The translations under genes and the position numbers were made by a program. Of a stretch of DNA of 64,000 nt, positions 17,501 to 24,989 are shown in pieces. Under the pieces are notes generated by a model that made no database searches, had not been told where the DNA came from, and was given only the letters and a program-made list of their open reading frames with translations. The DNA lies in contig NZ_FNCO01000002.1 of the NCBI RefSeq assembly GCF_900100795.1, forward strand, positions 62,001 to 126,000, written 5' to 3'. The DNA is from Pseudomonas abietaniphila (GTDB lineage: Bacteria > Pseudomonadota > Gammaproteobacteria > Pseudomonadales > Pseudomonadaceae). Every line of letters begins with the position of its first letter. Positions within the stretch are counted from its first letter, which is position 1.

Positions 17501-17744
17501 TTGATGGCTTTCGGTATAATCCCTCATTGGATCTGGAGGTAGGGTGCAGGGCTCATCAAGGACAAGCTAATCCGCTCTCGTAGCAATCGCCCAATGCAGC
17601 TGTTCAGGGTATATGTTGGCCTTGGGCAAACGATGCCGGTACGGGGAGAGACAGGGTGGCTGCTCACCACCGAAACGTCAGTGGCGGCGAAAGTAGGAAC
17701 ATGCCGTTTAGATTTCCAGGCTTGGCTGTTTGATCAATAAGGGC

Positions 17745-18506
17745 TTAAACCTCTGCTTCCCAGGGGCGACGCACGAATCGGACATAGACGCCCAGGGCGT
17801 CAACTGGTGATGAGTATTTCCTTACCCCGACGTCGGAGCTGATTAGAAGGATCGGTGCACTCGGTTTCGCGGGGACCTCAGTGACCAACCAAGGGGCGAG
17901 GCTTTGCACAGGCCGGTGTAGGAATGCTGTTTCGCGCCGTAGCCCCAGTGCCTCACGTACGTTCTCCTTCGAGGAACTGCGCACGTCTTTGCAACTGATC
18001 CCCGCAAAGACCTGCAAGTGAGACGGACGCTCTCCCGCGCCAGGTTCAAGTACACAGACGTCAAGCTCGTGTCGGGCCTGGCGGGGGGCGTTTCCCGGAT
18101 ATCCGCCGTTATGCGCCCAGCTCAGCGACTCAAACTCGACCGATGTCCAAGCTTCCCCTACTGGTCGGCCAGCGGCATCGAGCAGATCAAAGTGTGAGAA
18201 TCTCTGGCGATCAGCTAGAGCTGGTTTACTCGCCACAATCACCTCAGACGCTTTACCTCCTTTGGAAGGTGGCCGATGAATGATTGACCCTTTAGGGTGT
18301 GCACGCCGAAATACCCTCAGCAAGCGAGCTAGAACCAGCATTTCGTACAGCTTATCGCGGGTCATCGCTTGTAGTTGCAGAGGGGGAGGCGCTTTCGCGG
18401 CAATATCGAAGAGCGCGCCCACAGCTTTGACCAAGTCAGGTGCTGCCGGTTGGTTCTTCTTATTTTTCTTGGTGCTTGCCGCCAGGGGTGATGGAGTCGT
18501 ACTCAT
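17745..18506 (-). CDS. Hypothetical protein with possible PD-(D/E)XK-like nuclease core, 253 aa
   Basis: Not recognised with certainty. After a lysine-rich, low-complexity N-terminus (to about residue 25) comes a helical part. A stretch then reads SVEFESLSW, HELDVCVL (D149) and FAGISCKDV (S171-C-K173). The order E…D…(S)xK resembles a restriction-endonuclease-like core in which the usual acidic residue of ExK is replaced by serine. The ATG overlaps the stop of the upstream gene by four bases (ATGA), so the two form an operon. It lies near the outer edge of module 3. The nuclease assignment is inference. Confidence 0.72.
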   Translation of the reverse strand: MSTTPSPLAASTKKNKKNQPAAPDLVKAVGALFDIAAKAPPPLQLQAMTRDKLYEMLVLARLLRVFRRAHPKGSIIHRPPSKGGKASEVIVASKPALADRQRFSHFDLLDAAGRPVGEAWTSVEFESLSWAHNGGYPGNAPRQARHELDVCVLEPGAGERPSHLQVFAGISCKDVRSSSKENVREALGLRRETAFLHRPVQSLAPWLVTEVPAKPSAPILLISSDVGVRKYSSPVDALGVYVRFVRRPWEAEV

Positions 18507-18973
18507 AAATCCTCGTTGGTCTCTCGTGGGAGAAATTTGAGCAACGCTTCCCGTAACGCAATTTGCTGCTTCGTCGGGCGCCGTCCAAGGTTATGTCGTA
18601 GGTTGGTTTTTCGGTTGCCGACGCGCATATGCATTGACTCGACCTGCTGGTCGCGTGCGAGCAACTCGTTGAGTTCGCGGCGAACTGCCTGTTCGGTTCC
18701 GCTGTTCACCGGAAAAGCGAGCACCATCAGTAACGACAGGGCCTCTTCAAATCGCTCTTTGGTCTCGCTGCGCCTTGCGGCTTCCGCGTAGCCGCTGCTT
18801 GACCTATTACGCTGTGGCTCCTCTCCAAGGGGCTCATCAGGCTCGACTGGCGCGCTGAGCCTCGCCAGCTCCATGAACTGGTGCACCAATGGTCCCTCAT
18901 ACGTGCAAGCTCGTCGATGTATCTCGCGAAGTGCCTGTTCCAGGTCGTCCTCACCTCGTAATGTGATCTGCAT
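18503..18973 (-). CDS. Hypothetical protein, 156 aa, operon partner of the 253-aa protein
   Basis: Unrecognised small, charged, helical protein. The N-terminal QITLRGEDDLEQALREIH looks like a folded ferredoxin-like or swapped-hairpin element, and the middle is rich in Glu and Arg. The C-terminal part is basic (RVGNRKTNLRHNLGRRPTKQ), which could contact nucleic acid. A strong GGAGG ribosome site precedes the ATG at 18973. The stop overlaps the downstream 253-aa gene start by four bases. A regulator or partner of that protein is plausible but not shown. Confidence 0.7.
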   Translation of the reverse strand: MQITLRGEDDLEQALREIHRRACTYEGPLVHQFMELARLSAPVEPDEPLGEEPQRNRSSSGYAEAARRSETKERFEEALSLLMVLAFPVNSGTEQAVRRELNELLARDQQVESMHMRVGNRKTNLRHNLGRRPTKQQIALREALLKFLPRETNEDL

Positions 18974-19101
18974 GTTTCCTCCATGATTGTTTCAGTGTCG
19001 TGGGTCAGACAGCTATGCCGTATTTTTTCAGAGACGACTGTGCGACCTTGACTCATCCACTGATGTCTCGAACTTCTGTCCTGCTGGCTCGGCAACCAGG
19101 T

Positions 19102-20046
19102 TTAACGCAGTATCGAGTCAGACTTAGTCTCTGAAGCAGCGCTGCTGAGCAGCCAAATCAGCGCAGGGGATTGCTTGACGTGTTCTGCCATGGTTGTCAT
19201 TGCAACCTTGAGAGGCGGAATAGTCGACACCACGACATCGTAATTCTCGGCAGGCTGTAAACGAACGCCAATGATGACACTTTTGTCTTCTTGTTCGCGG
19301 GCGTAAGCAATAAAGCCATTCTCCAACGGATGCACATATTCTCCAGTCCGCACGTCGGGATAGTTTGGGGCCTTGTGGAAATCACTTCGTAGTGCAATGA
19401 CTTTGGTCACGGCCTTGAAGGCCGGGCTGAAGTTGTCGGTAAGGTAGTCGTAGCTCATGGTAAATAGCACGCTAATGATAAGAGCCCCTGCACCATGGAA
19501 CATGATCATACTGCGCGATTGCTTGAATTTAGCCTGAAAGCCGAGGAGCGCGGCCAAGCGGGTCATATGTTGCCAGGCTGCTTCGAATGGCAGGCTAATC
19601 ATCGCGATGACCATGATCAGCATTGCTGTCAGACCAAGGAGTATTGCCACCACAAGCAGCCACGATGGAATGTAAAACAGCAACGCGAGAAAGCCGACTG
19701 TCAGATCAAAACTTTGAGGGGGCAGCCCTAACGTCTCGGCAACCGCGAAACGCGCGCATGCTGTGGATATCAGCAGTGCAAGCAGATGCATAATGATGAT
19801 GGGCGTTTTGGCGAATGGCTTATCCCATGCTGTATGGAGCCAGCGGGCGAAAGGGATGCACCAGGCAATGAATCCGCAGATTATCAATGCAGCCGCGACC
19901 GTCGTCCCGATGGTAAGCGCGGATATGCCCGTATATTGGGAAGCTGCAATCGTGATGAGGTACGTAACTACCGAGGCGAGATAGAACCGTTGGGATACGG
20001 AATATTGCTGGAATTTGGCGAGCAGTTTTGCTTTCAGAGCTATCAT
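19102..20046 (-). CDS. Membrane protein of the Hxs module, 314 aa, unknown function
   Basis: Five or so hydrophobic segments are visible, near residues 20-37, 43-63, 85-103, 115-153 (probably two helices) and 183-202. A soluble C-terminal region of about 110 residues follows. An AAGGA ribosome site precedes the ATG. It is the last gene of the same-strand run that starts with hxsD, 140 bases after the 101-aa gene. It does not resemble a known transporter. Being downstream of a secreted modified peptide, it could help export or anchor it, or act in immunity. This is inference from position only. Confidence 0.75.
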   Translation of the reverse strand: MIALKAKLLAKFQQYSVSQRFYLASVVTYLITIAASQYTGISALTIGTTVAAALIICGFIAWCIPFARWLHTAWDKPFAKTPIIIMHLLALLISTACARFAVAETLGLPPQSFDLTVGFLALLFYIPSWLLVVAILLGLTAMLIMVIAMISLPFEAAWQHMTRLAALLGFQAKFKQSRSMIMFHGAGALIISVLFTMSYDYLTDNFSPAFKAVTKVIALRSDFHKAPNYPDVRTGEYVHPLENGFIAYAREQEDKSVIIGVRLQPAENYDVVVSTIPPLKVAMTTMAEHVKQSPALIWLLSSAASETKSDSILR

Positions 20047-20186
20047 TTTTCATCCTTGAACTTCTTTTCAGTGCTTCTAAATCCATGCGGATAGCAATGC
20101 TTGGCCGCCTTGATGTACGTCTTGTTCTGCCAGTTGAGGTGGATGACCTCGTGGCGGCCCATCAAACCCCCACGAGTTCAGCTTAT

Positions 20187-20492
20187 TTATGTGGGCACGA
20201 ATGACGAATCAATCGGCTGGCAGACAATTCGCCACATCCCGCGCACGCCGTCTTCGACCCAAGTGCCTTCCAGCACATTCGAGCCTTCGAAGCGGTGCAG
20301 CGTTGCTCTGCCGTCGAAGCCTTCTGCTTGCAGTTCGTAATGCCCCAGGCCTTTTGCCTGGCCTCGGTATTGCCAGGTCTGCCCCGCGTCGTCATAGGAG
20401 ACGGTGATAAACTCGATGTCGATCGTAACCTTGCAGGGTTGATCAAACGACGCGGCACTGCTGGGGCGGAAGGTGTCCATTTTGGCGTACAT
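20187..20492 (-). CDS. Hypothetical small protein, 101 aa, Hxs module
   Basis: Unrecognised. The sequence alternates beta-type residues (VTIDIEFITVSYDDAG, WQYRGQAKGLGHYEL, LEGTWVEDGVRGMWRI), which suggests a small beta-barrel or lipocalin-like fold of the kind that measures or binds a ligand. No signal peptide is visible. It has a good AAGGA ribosome site and follows the 137-aa gene by 32 bases on the same strand, so it belongs to the hxs transcription unit. Confidence 0.68.
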   Translation of the reverse strand: MYAKMDTFRPSSAASFDQPCKVTIDIEFITVSYDDAGQTWQYRGQAKGLGHYELQAEGFDGRATLHRFEGSNVLEGTWVEDGVRGMWRIVCQPIDSSFVPT

Positions 20493-20524
20493 GTTGGCGT
20501 CCTTGTAAAGATATCAGGAGCTGT

Positions 20525-20938
20525 TCAGGGCAGCAGCCAAGTGCTGTTTGGGGTGGTGGACCGGATGCCGACTGCCTGGCACTGCTCCAGAATCGGCAGA
20601 ATGTAAGTGATATTGGTACGGCCCGGCTTGCCTTCTGCTCTGTAACGAGCCGCCTGGCAAAGTGGGCCGGCTTTTTCGTACGTATGGTTGGAGTTGATTT
20701 CCACCGCTTGTGCTTGGCCGAAATGACTGTTATCGGCGAGGTAGTCCAACGTTTGCTGGAAAGCTGCTCGAGTCAGCGCCAACTGCGAGTCTTCCGATCC
20801 GGTCTCAATCACAACGCGATTTGCATCAACGGTCGTGATTCGGAAACGGGCGCTACGCGACGGTGTTTGCAGTTCCTTGCCTTGCAGGCGGCTGATCAAT
20901 GCCCAGAGAGTGTTGTCGACTTGAATGATGTGCTGCAT
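20525..20938 (-). CDS. Hypothetical protein, 137 aa, Hxs module
   Basis: Unrecognised. It begins MQHIIQVDNTLWALISRL, has a compact alpha/beta middle (RFRITTVDANRVVIETG) and a C-terminal half with YILPILEQC. There is no signal peptide or membrane segment. A GAAGGAAA ribosome site precedes the ATG. It lies 51 bases downstream of hxsA in the same direction. It could be a cytosolic accessory of the peptide-modifying system or a cargo gene. I found no motif that decides. Confidence 0.68.
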   Translation of the reverse strand: MQHIIQVDNTLWALISRLQGKELQTPSRSARFRITTVDANRVVIETGSEDSQLALTRAAFQQTLDYLADNSHFGQAQAVEINSNHTYEKAGPLCQAARYRAEGKPGRTNITYILPILEQCQAVGIRSTTPNSTWLLP

Positions 20939-20989
20939 GGGATAATTTCCTTCGTTACTGAACGGACGCTAGCTTTAACCTGAAGCGAT

Positions 20990-21598
20990 TTATGGAATCT
21001 TGATACTCAACGCATTCAGCGATGGCGTATCCATCCGGCCATTCACAGTCAGCCCACTGTCCATTTGAAAGGCCATCAACGCACCACGTGTTGCTTTGCC
21101 CATCACCCCATCAATGGAGCCTTGGTAATACTGGCGCACCATCAGCGCGGTCTGCACACGGGTGACCAGGTTGCTTTTCTGCTCATTGGTCGCGCGGCTC
21201 TTAGAAGTGCTCGAACTTGTCCCGCTGGTAGTGCCAGACGACTGATAAAGGCTGTTGCTGCTTGGAGGGCTGCTCGAAGGACTCGGCGCGCTGTAGCCTC
21301 GGGTACTAGTAGCGGGTGGGCTGTAGTAGCGAGGTGCGCTATAGCCACCCGAGCCGCTGTAGTGAGAACTGTGCGAGCTGTGGGACCGGTGAGAACTGTG
21401 CGAGCGATGCGCCGCATAGATGTTGACGGTGTTTGGCGCATTGAGCGTATCGGCAAATACCGGGGGCTGTAGCTTGTCGTTGGGTTGCCAGTTCGCATCG
21501 GCGAGTGGCAGATGGCCCGCCTGTGCCAGGGTGGTACCTGCTATTGGCAGCAGGCTGATCCCACTGATCAGGACTTTCCAGCGGTCGAGCAATTTCAC
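20990..21598 (-). CDS. hxsA: HxsA, His-Xaa-Ser repeat protein with peptidoglycan-binding domain
   Basis: This 202-aa protein is the substrate of the His-Xaa-Ser system. It has a signal-peptide-like start (residues 1-25, ending LAQA). Six perfect HxS triplets at residues 64-81 follow (HRS HSS HRS HSS HSS HYS), then a Ser/Tyr/Pro-rich linker. The C-terminal peptidoglycan_binding_1-like domain (about 143-200) contains YYQGSIDGVMGKATRGAL. The triplets are the expected site of modification by the two radical-SAM maturases encoded upstream. The GTG start overlaps the hxsC stop by one base (TAGTG), and AAGGAG is well spaced before it. The peptidoglycan domain suggests a periplasmic or cell-wall destination. 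Confidence 0.87.
   Translation of the reverse strand: MKLLDRWKVLISGISLLPIAGTTLAQAGHLPLADANWQPNDKLQPPVFADTLNAPNTVNIYAAHRSHSSHRSHSSHSSHYSGSGGYSAPRYYSPPATSTRGYSAPSPSSSPPSSNSLYQSSGTTSGTSSSTSKSRATNEQKSNLVTRVQTALMVRQYYQGSIDGVMGKATRGALMAFQMDSGLTVNGRMDTPSLNALSIKIP
21356..21409 (-). repeat. Six tandem His-Xaa-Ser codon triplets in hxsA
   Basis: Eighteen codons encode H-R-S, H-S-S, H-R-S, H-S-S, H-S-S, H-Y-S without interruption (residues 64-81). The 9-base units are near-identical at DNA level (GAGCTGTG / GAGCGATG patterns on the plus strand), so the array can expand or contract by slippage. Confidence 0.88.
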
Positions 21599-22830
21599 TA
21601 CGCACTCCTTGCATAGGCGCTAAAGGCCTCGGTCGATAGTAGTTGTACGCCGCGGCTCTGCCAGCGGTCGGTGTGGGATCTGAAGAAGCCAGAGCAATGT
21701 TTGACGGCAGCGCATTGCTGGCAGGTATCGATGAACAGGTTCTTCCAGTCCGAGATGCTCTGGCGGGCGAAACGCGAGAGGTGGGCCGGGATCAGGCACA
21801 GGGGCAAGTTGTAGATCGAAACCGGCATTCCGCGGTTGAACAGGAAATACACGGCCTGGCTCAACGACTCCTGATAGTCCAGCGGGTCAATCCACAGTTC
21901 TTCGTAGTTCTTCCTGGCCAGGCCCGTACTTTCGATACCCATCAGCGCAACATGCCGCACGAAGGGCAAGTTCCTGAACACGTAGTAGGCGAGCTCGGGC
22001 AAGCGTGGCGTGGTCAGGCGATTGAGCACCACGCGTATCTCGATGATCTGGTTGGCCCGCGCCAGGTTGTAAAGACCTTGCAGGGTTTCGCTGAACGCGC
22101 CTGGAGCCTGCACCACATGGTCATGGTCTTCGGCATTGTCGGCATACAGCGGGATGCCCCAGCTCAACTGAGGGTGGCCGATGGCAGAGAGTGCTGCGAT
22201 CCAGCTCGGGTCTTGGAACAGACGCCCGTTGCTGAGCACATGAATGGATTTCTGCGGCAAAACGGCTTTGCACTTGGCCAGGATTTCGAGCAGGCCGCCG
22301 CGATAAAGCGTTGGTTCTCCGCCGCTGATTCCCAGATTTTCCTCGCCCGGGTCCATCAGGTCGATCAGCCGTAGGTTCTCCTCGATGTGCCAACGGTCAT
22401 CGATATCTTTGGGCGGCTGCGAGCACATCAGGCAGAGGCTGTTGCAACGATCGGTCATGAACAGCAGGTTGCTGTCTGAGCCTCGTCGATAGAGCACTCG
22501 CACCAACGCGTTGCCTGGTGTGATGGCAATGACATCGCCGGGCTGCACGACATTCGCATCTTTGGGGGTGTGCAGGTGTGGCCGCGCGCTGTCGAAGTCG
22601 CCGATCAATGGCTCTGGGATCAGGAATCCACCCACTGGTAATGAGAGCAGATGCGGGCTCCGTAGGCGTTCATCGTTTGGCAGCCAAAGCAGCAGGTCAC
22701 CGAACTCAGCGCTTCCGGCACAAACAGCCAGGCCTTGTCCGATGAACTCATCCAGAGTGATGACCTTGAGCAGTTTCGGCTCATTCAGGTGATGGATTTC
22801 GAAGTGGGTATCTTTGCGCAGCATCGCCAT
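21598..22830 (-). CDS. hxsC: HxsC, His-Xaa-Ser system radical SAM maturase
   Basis: A radical-SAM protein with the cluster motif CNSLCLMC (C129, C133, C136 counted from the ATG at 22830), a GEEN…SGGEPTLYR block that fits the usual GGEP motif, and a C-terminal cysteine pair (CQQC…HC) that could bind an auxiliary cluster. The frame is open further upstream, but the ATG at 22830 overlaps the hxsB stop as TGATG with AGGGG just before it, so this start is favoured. It is the third gene of hxsD-B-C-A. The family modifies HxS repeats in HxsA. The chemistry is, to my knowledge, not settled. Confidence 0.87.
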   Translation of the reverse strand: MAMLRKDTHFEIHHLNEPKLLKVITLDEFIGQGLAVCAGSAEFGDLLLWLPNDERLRSPHLLSLPVGGFLIPEPLIGDFDSARPHLHTPKDANVVQPGDVIAITPGNALVRVLYRRGSDSNLLFMTDRCNSLCLMCSQPPKDIDDRWHIEENLRLIDLMDPGEENLGISGGEPTLYRGGLLEILAKCKAVLPQKSIHVLSNGRLFQDPSWIAALSAIGHPQLSWGIPLYADNAEDHDHVVQAPGAFSETLQGLYNLARANQIIEIRVVLNRLTTPRLPELAYYVFRNLPFVRHVALMGIESTGLARKNYEELWIDPLDYQESLSQAVYFLFNRGMPVSIYNLPLCLIPAHLSRFARQSISDWKNLFIDTCQQCAAVKHCSGFFRSHTDRWQSRGVQLLSTEAFSAYARSA

Positions 22831-24332
22831 CAGCCCCTGTAACCCGGAAACCGGACATCGTTGTAAGAGCGCCTGTTCAACCAAGACAGCAGTACCCTCT
22901 GTACGTTGTCGTCGCCATCGCAAAGCAGGCCGAAAAGATGCTTCAGCAGCCCCATGTTCTTCTTGCAGAAGCTGCTGAACACTCGGTGTCCGATCGGGTC
23001 AGCTTGGCGGGCATAGTGTTCGACGGGGTCAGCACCACAGTACGGGACAAGTGCGCAATCGGAGCAGCCCGGCAGCGCCTCTGCTACACCACTGGCGAGC
23101 AACGCATTCATAACGGGCGATGTGAGTAATTCAGACAAGGGTTGCCGCACGGTGCCAAGTTTCAAGCCGTCTTCACCCATCTCCAACAACATTCGGGCTT
23201 CGTCCGAGGGATAGACGTAACCGTCATAGTTATAAACCAGCGCCGCAGTGCCTGCGCCAGCAGGGGAACGCAGGTCTACATAGCCGGAGGAGAAGGGTGT
23301 CAGGATATTCTTCAGCAACAGGCTCGTATAACTCTCTGAGAGGTATACGCCCTGCTGGTTGATATGCAGCAAATAGGCCAGTGCCTTCTTGTAGAAGGCC
23401 AGGTATCGCTCAATAGGGTAATCAAGTCGATGGGCACTCTTGGTGGCAAACCCATAAGGGCTCAGAGGCCGAAGCGAGATGCTGGAGAAGCCCTGACTTA
23501 CATACTCATCGATGATCGCTTCAGGCTGTTCGAGGCTTCTTGAAGTCAGCGTGGTCAACGCGGAAACTGCATCATGGCCAAGGCGCTCACGGACCCATTG
23601 GATGCCTTTTACTGTGCGTTCGTAGGAGTCTCGTGACGGTGTAGGGCGGTTGGCATTGTGCAAGGGCGCTGGCCCATCGAGCGAGGTCGAAAACTGGATG
23701 CGATTTTGTTCTGCAAAGTCGAGTATTTCCTCCGTCAGGTGGTGCAGCGTGGTGGTGATGACGAACTGGATATCCCGTTGTTCGACCACGTTCCGTTCAG
23801 CGACCCATTCGACAATCTGGCGGACGCGCTCGAAAGCCAGAAGCGGCTCGCCACCCTGAAACTCCACAGTGAGGGCGGGAGCGTTCGATTCGAACAGGCG
23901 ATCGACCGCCGCCAGTGCATCCGCTTCCGAAAGGTCGTGGTCGGATCCTCCCAGAGGGGCCCGCGACACCTGGCAGTACTGGCAGGTGTGGTTGCAACGC
24001 AATGTCACTACGAACAAGTGCAGTGCAGGGCCCTGGAAGAGGAAGTCCTTGCGACTGCGATACTGCGCGGCCATTTCCGGGAACGGGTCGTGGCGGCCTG
24101 GTTCGTAGATGAAGTGGCGGGCCAGCAGGTCCTTGTAAAAAGGTGTGCTTGCTTGAACGTCGAAGTAACTGAGGGCTCGTAATTGCGCGTCGTTCACGTA
24201 CATGTACTCACCGGTATCGGAGGTGAGCAGGATGTCACGGTCACGTCCCGTGTTCATGCGCATGAATCGAAAAGGCAGCAAGTGGTAGTGCTTGGCGTCT
24301 GTCGCTATCAGTGTCACTGCGAAACCCCACAT
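22830..24332 (-). CDS. hxsB: HxsB, His-Xaa-Ser system radical SAM/SPASM maturase
   Basis: A radical-SAM enzyme with CNHTCQYC (C113, C117, C120), a GGEPLLAFERV motif, and a C-terminal SPASM-type cysteine set (CSDCALVPYC and a later SSFCKK). This matches peptide-modifying maturases that use auxiliary iron-sulfur clusters. The early segment LLPFRFMRMN is typical of HxsB-like starts. The longest frame begins at ATG 24332. A GTG at 24317 overlaps the hxsD stop by four bases (GTGA) and may be the true start. Translation is coupled to both neighbours. It probably works with HxsC on the six HxS triplets of HxsA. Confidence 0.87.
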   Translation of the reverse strand: MWGFAVTLIATDAKHYHLLPFRFMRMNTGRDRDILLTSDTGEYMYVNDAQLRALSYFDVQASTPFYKDLLARHFIYEPGRHDPFPEMAAQYRSRKDFLFQGPALHLFVVTLRCNHTCQYCQVSRAPLGGSDHDLSEADALAAVDRLFESNAPALTVEFQGGEPLLAFERVRQIVEWVAERNVVEQRDIQFVITTTLHHLTEEILDFAEQNRIQFSTSLDGPAPLHNANRPTPSRDSYERTVKGIQWVRERLGHDAVSALTTLTSRSLEQPEAIIDEYVSQGFSSISLRPLSPYGFATKSAHRLDYPIERYLAFYKKALAYLLHINQQGVYLSESYTSLLLKNILTPFSSGYVDLRSPAGAGTAALVYNYDGYVYPSDEARMLLEMGEDGLKLGTVRQPLSELLTSPVMNALLASGVAEALPGCSDCALVPYCGADPVEHYARQADPIGHRVFSSFCKKNMGLLKHLFGLLCDGDDNVQRVLLSWLNRRSYNDVRFPGYRG

Positions 24333-24613
24333 CCAGCGAGCGCAGCTCGGGCCAGGATTTCACGTAACCCTGCTGTTTCGCGGTTGATATGGTCGCGTAG
24401 GGCGAAGTCGTTCAGATGCTGAAGGATCAGCGAGTGAGCCTGTTCCAGGGAAAGCGTAGGCCTCGCTTCAGCGGGGTGGGCCGTGAGGCTTATCTGATTG
24501 GTTTCAATACCGACCTGGATCGCGACAGTGTCGGCCAGGGAATAAGCGGCGCGTTGCACCACGCTCAGCGGGTAGGCTGAGCTGTCGAGTTTCAGCGTGA
24601 CTGGCCATGTCAT
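24314..24613 (-). CDS. hxsD: HxsD, His-Xaa-Ser system small protein
   Basis: A 99-aa protein at the head of the hxs operon. The sequence pattern LDSSAYPLSVVQRAAYSLAD followed by a beta segment and ending in a helical RETAGLREILA fits the small HxsD family, which always accompanies HxsB and HxsC. Its role is unknown; a peptide-recognition or chaperone function is a reasonable guess. The operon promoter must lie in the 346 bases between this gene and mexT, which also hold repeat copy 4. Confidence 0.82.
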   Translation of the reverse strand: MTWPVTLKLDSSAYPLSVVQRAAYSLADTVAIQVGIETNQISLTAHPAEARPTLSLEQAHSLILQHLNDFALRDHINRETAGLREILARAALAGCGVSQ

Positions 24614-24960
24614 CGGAACCGCGCCTTCAAATCCGTTGGAAACGTGTGGATTTTGCAGGTTGCCGAGGCATTATGCCATCATAATTTTTTAAATTTGCAC
24701 GCATTTGTCCAGCGTGGTGGGTGGCGCGCTCACTACGGCTCGGCCATTAATACGGGGTAGGGCCGAGGGTTCATATCTCCCTCAATCCACCCATCCTCAT
24801 CAGTAGCCTGCTTGGCCTCAGGCTGGGGGCATCCTTTTCAAACCATCCAAAGCATGCCCTCAGATGTGCCCCCAATTTAGCAATCCATTGGAAGTGAATG
24901 GAGCTCCATGGTTTGTTGAGAGGCAAAAGGGATCAGATAAACAGGCTGTCCGGCGACGCT
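24614..24960. other. Intergenic stretch between hxsD and mexT
   Basis: It holds an AT-rich segment (about 24670-24700, ATCATAATTTTTTAAATTTGC) that is a plausible promoter region for the hxs operon on the minus strand. The arm part of repeat copy 4 runs from 24818. There is no gene. The mexT and hxs genes are both on the minus strand, so any mexT terminator must also lie here. Confidence 0.5.
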
Positions 24961-24989
24961 TAAAGACTCTCAGGATCGCCAAAGAACAT
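24818..24989. repeat. att-like repeat copy 4, including the mexT 3' end (core 24961-24989)
   Basis: The core is the authentic 3' end of mexT. The minus strand reads ATG TTC TTT GGC GAT CCT GAG AGT CTT, then TAA. To its left, 24818-24960 is nearly identical in pattern to copy 2 (CCTCAGGCTGGGGGCATCC, GTGCCCCCAATTTAGC, GGAGCTCCATGGTTTG). To its right the sequence is mexT coding and not the right arm of copies 1-3. This is what a chromosomal att half-site next to an integrated element looks like. Confidence 0.82.

Larger units (their letters stand above)
16884..17744. other. 861-base intergenic stretch with a REP pair and att-like repeat copy 3
   Basis: No supported gene. It contains an inverted REP-type pair at 16990-17116, repeat copy 3 at 17135-17500, and about 245 bases (17501-17744) in which I see nothing definite. 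The genes on either side converge on this region. Confidence 0.5.
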
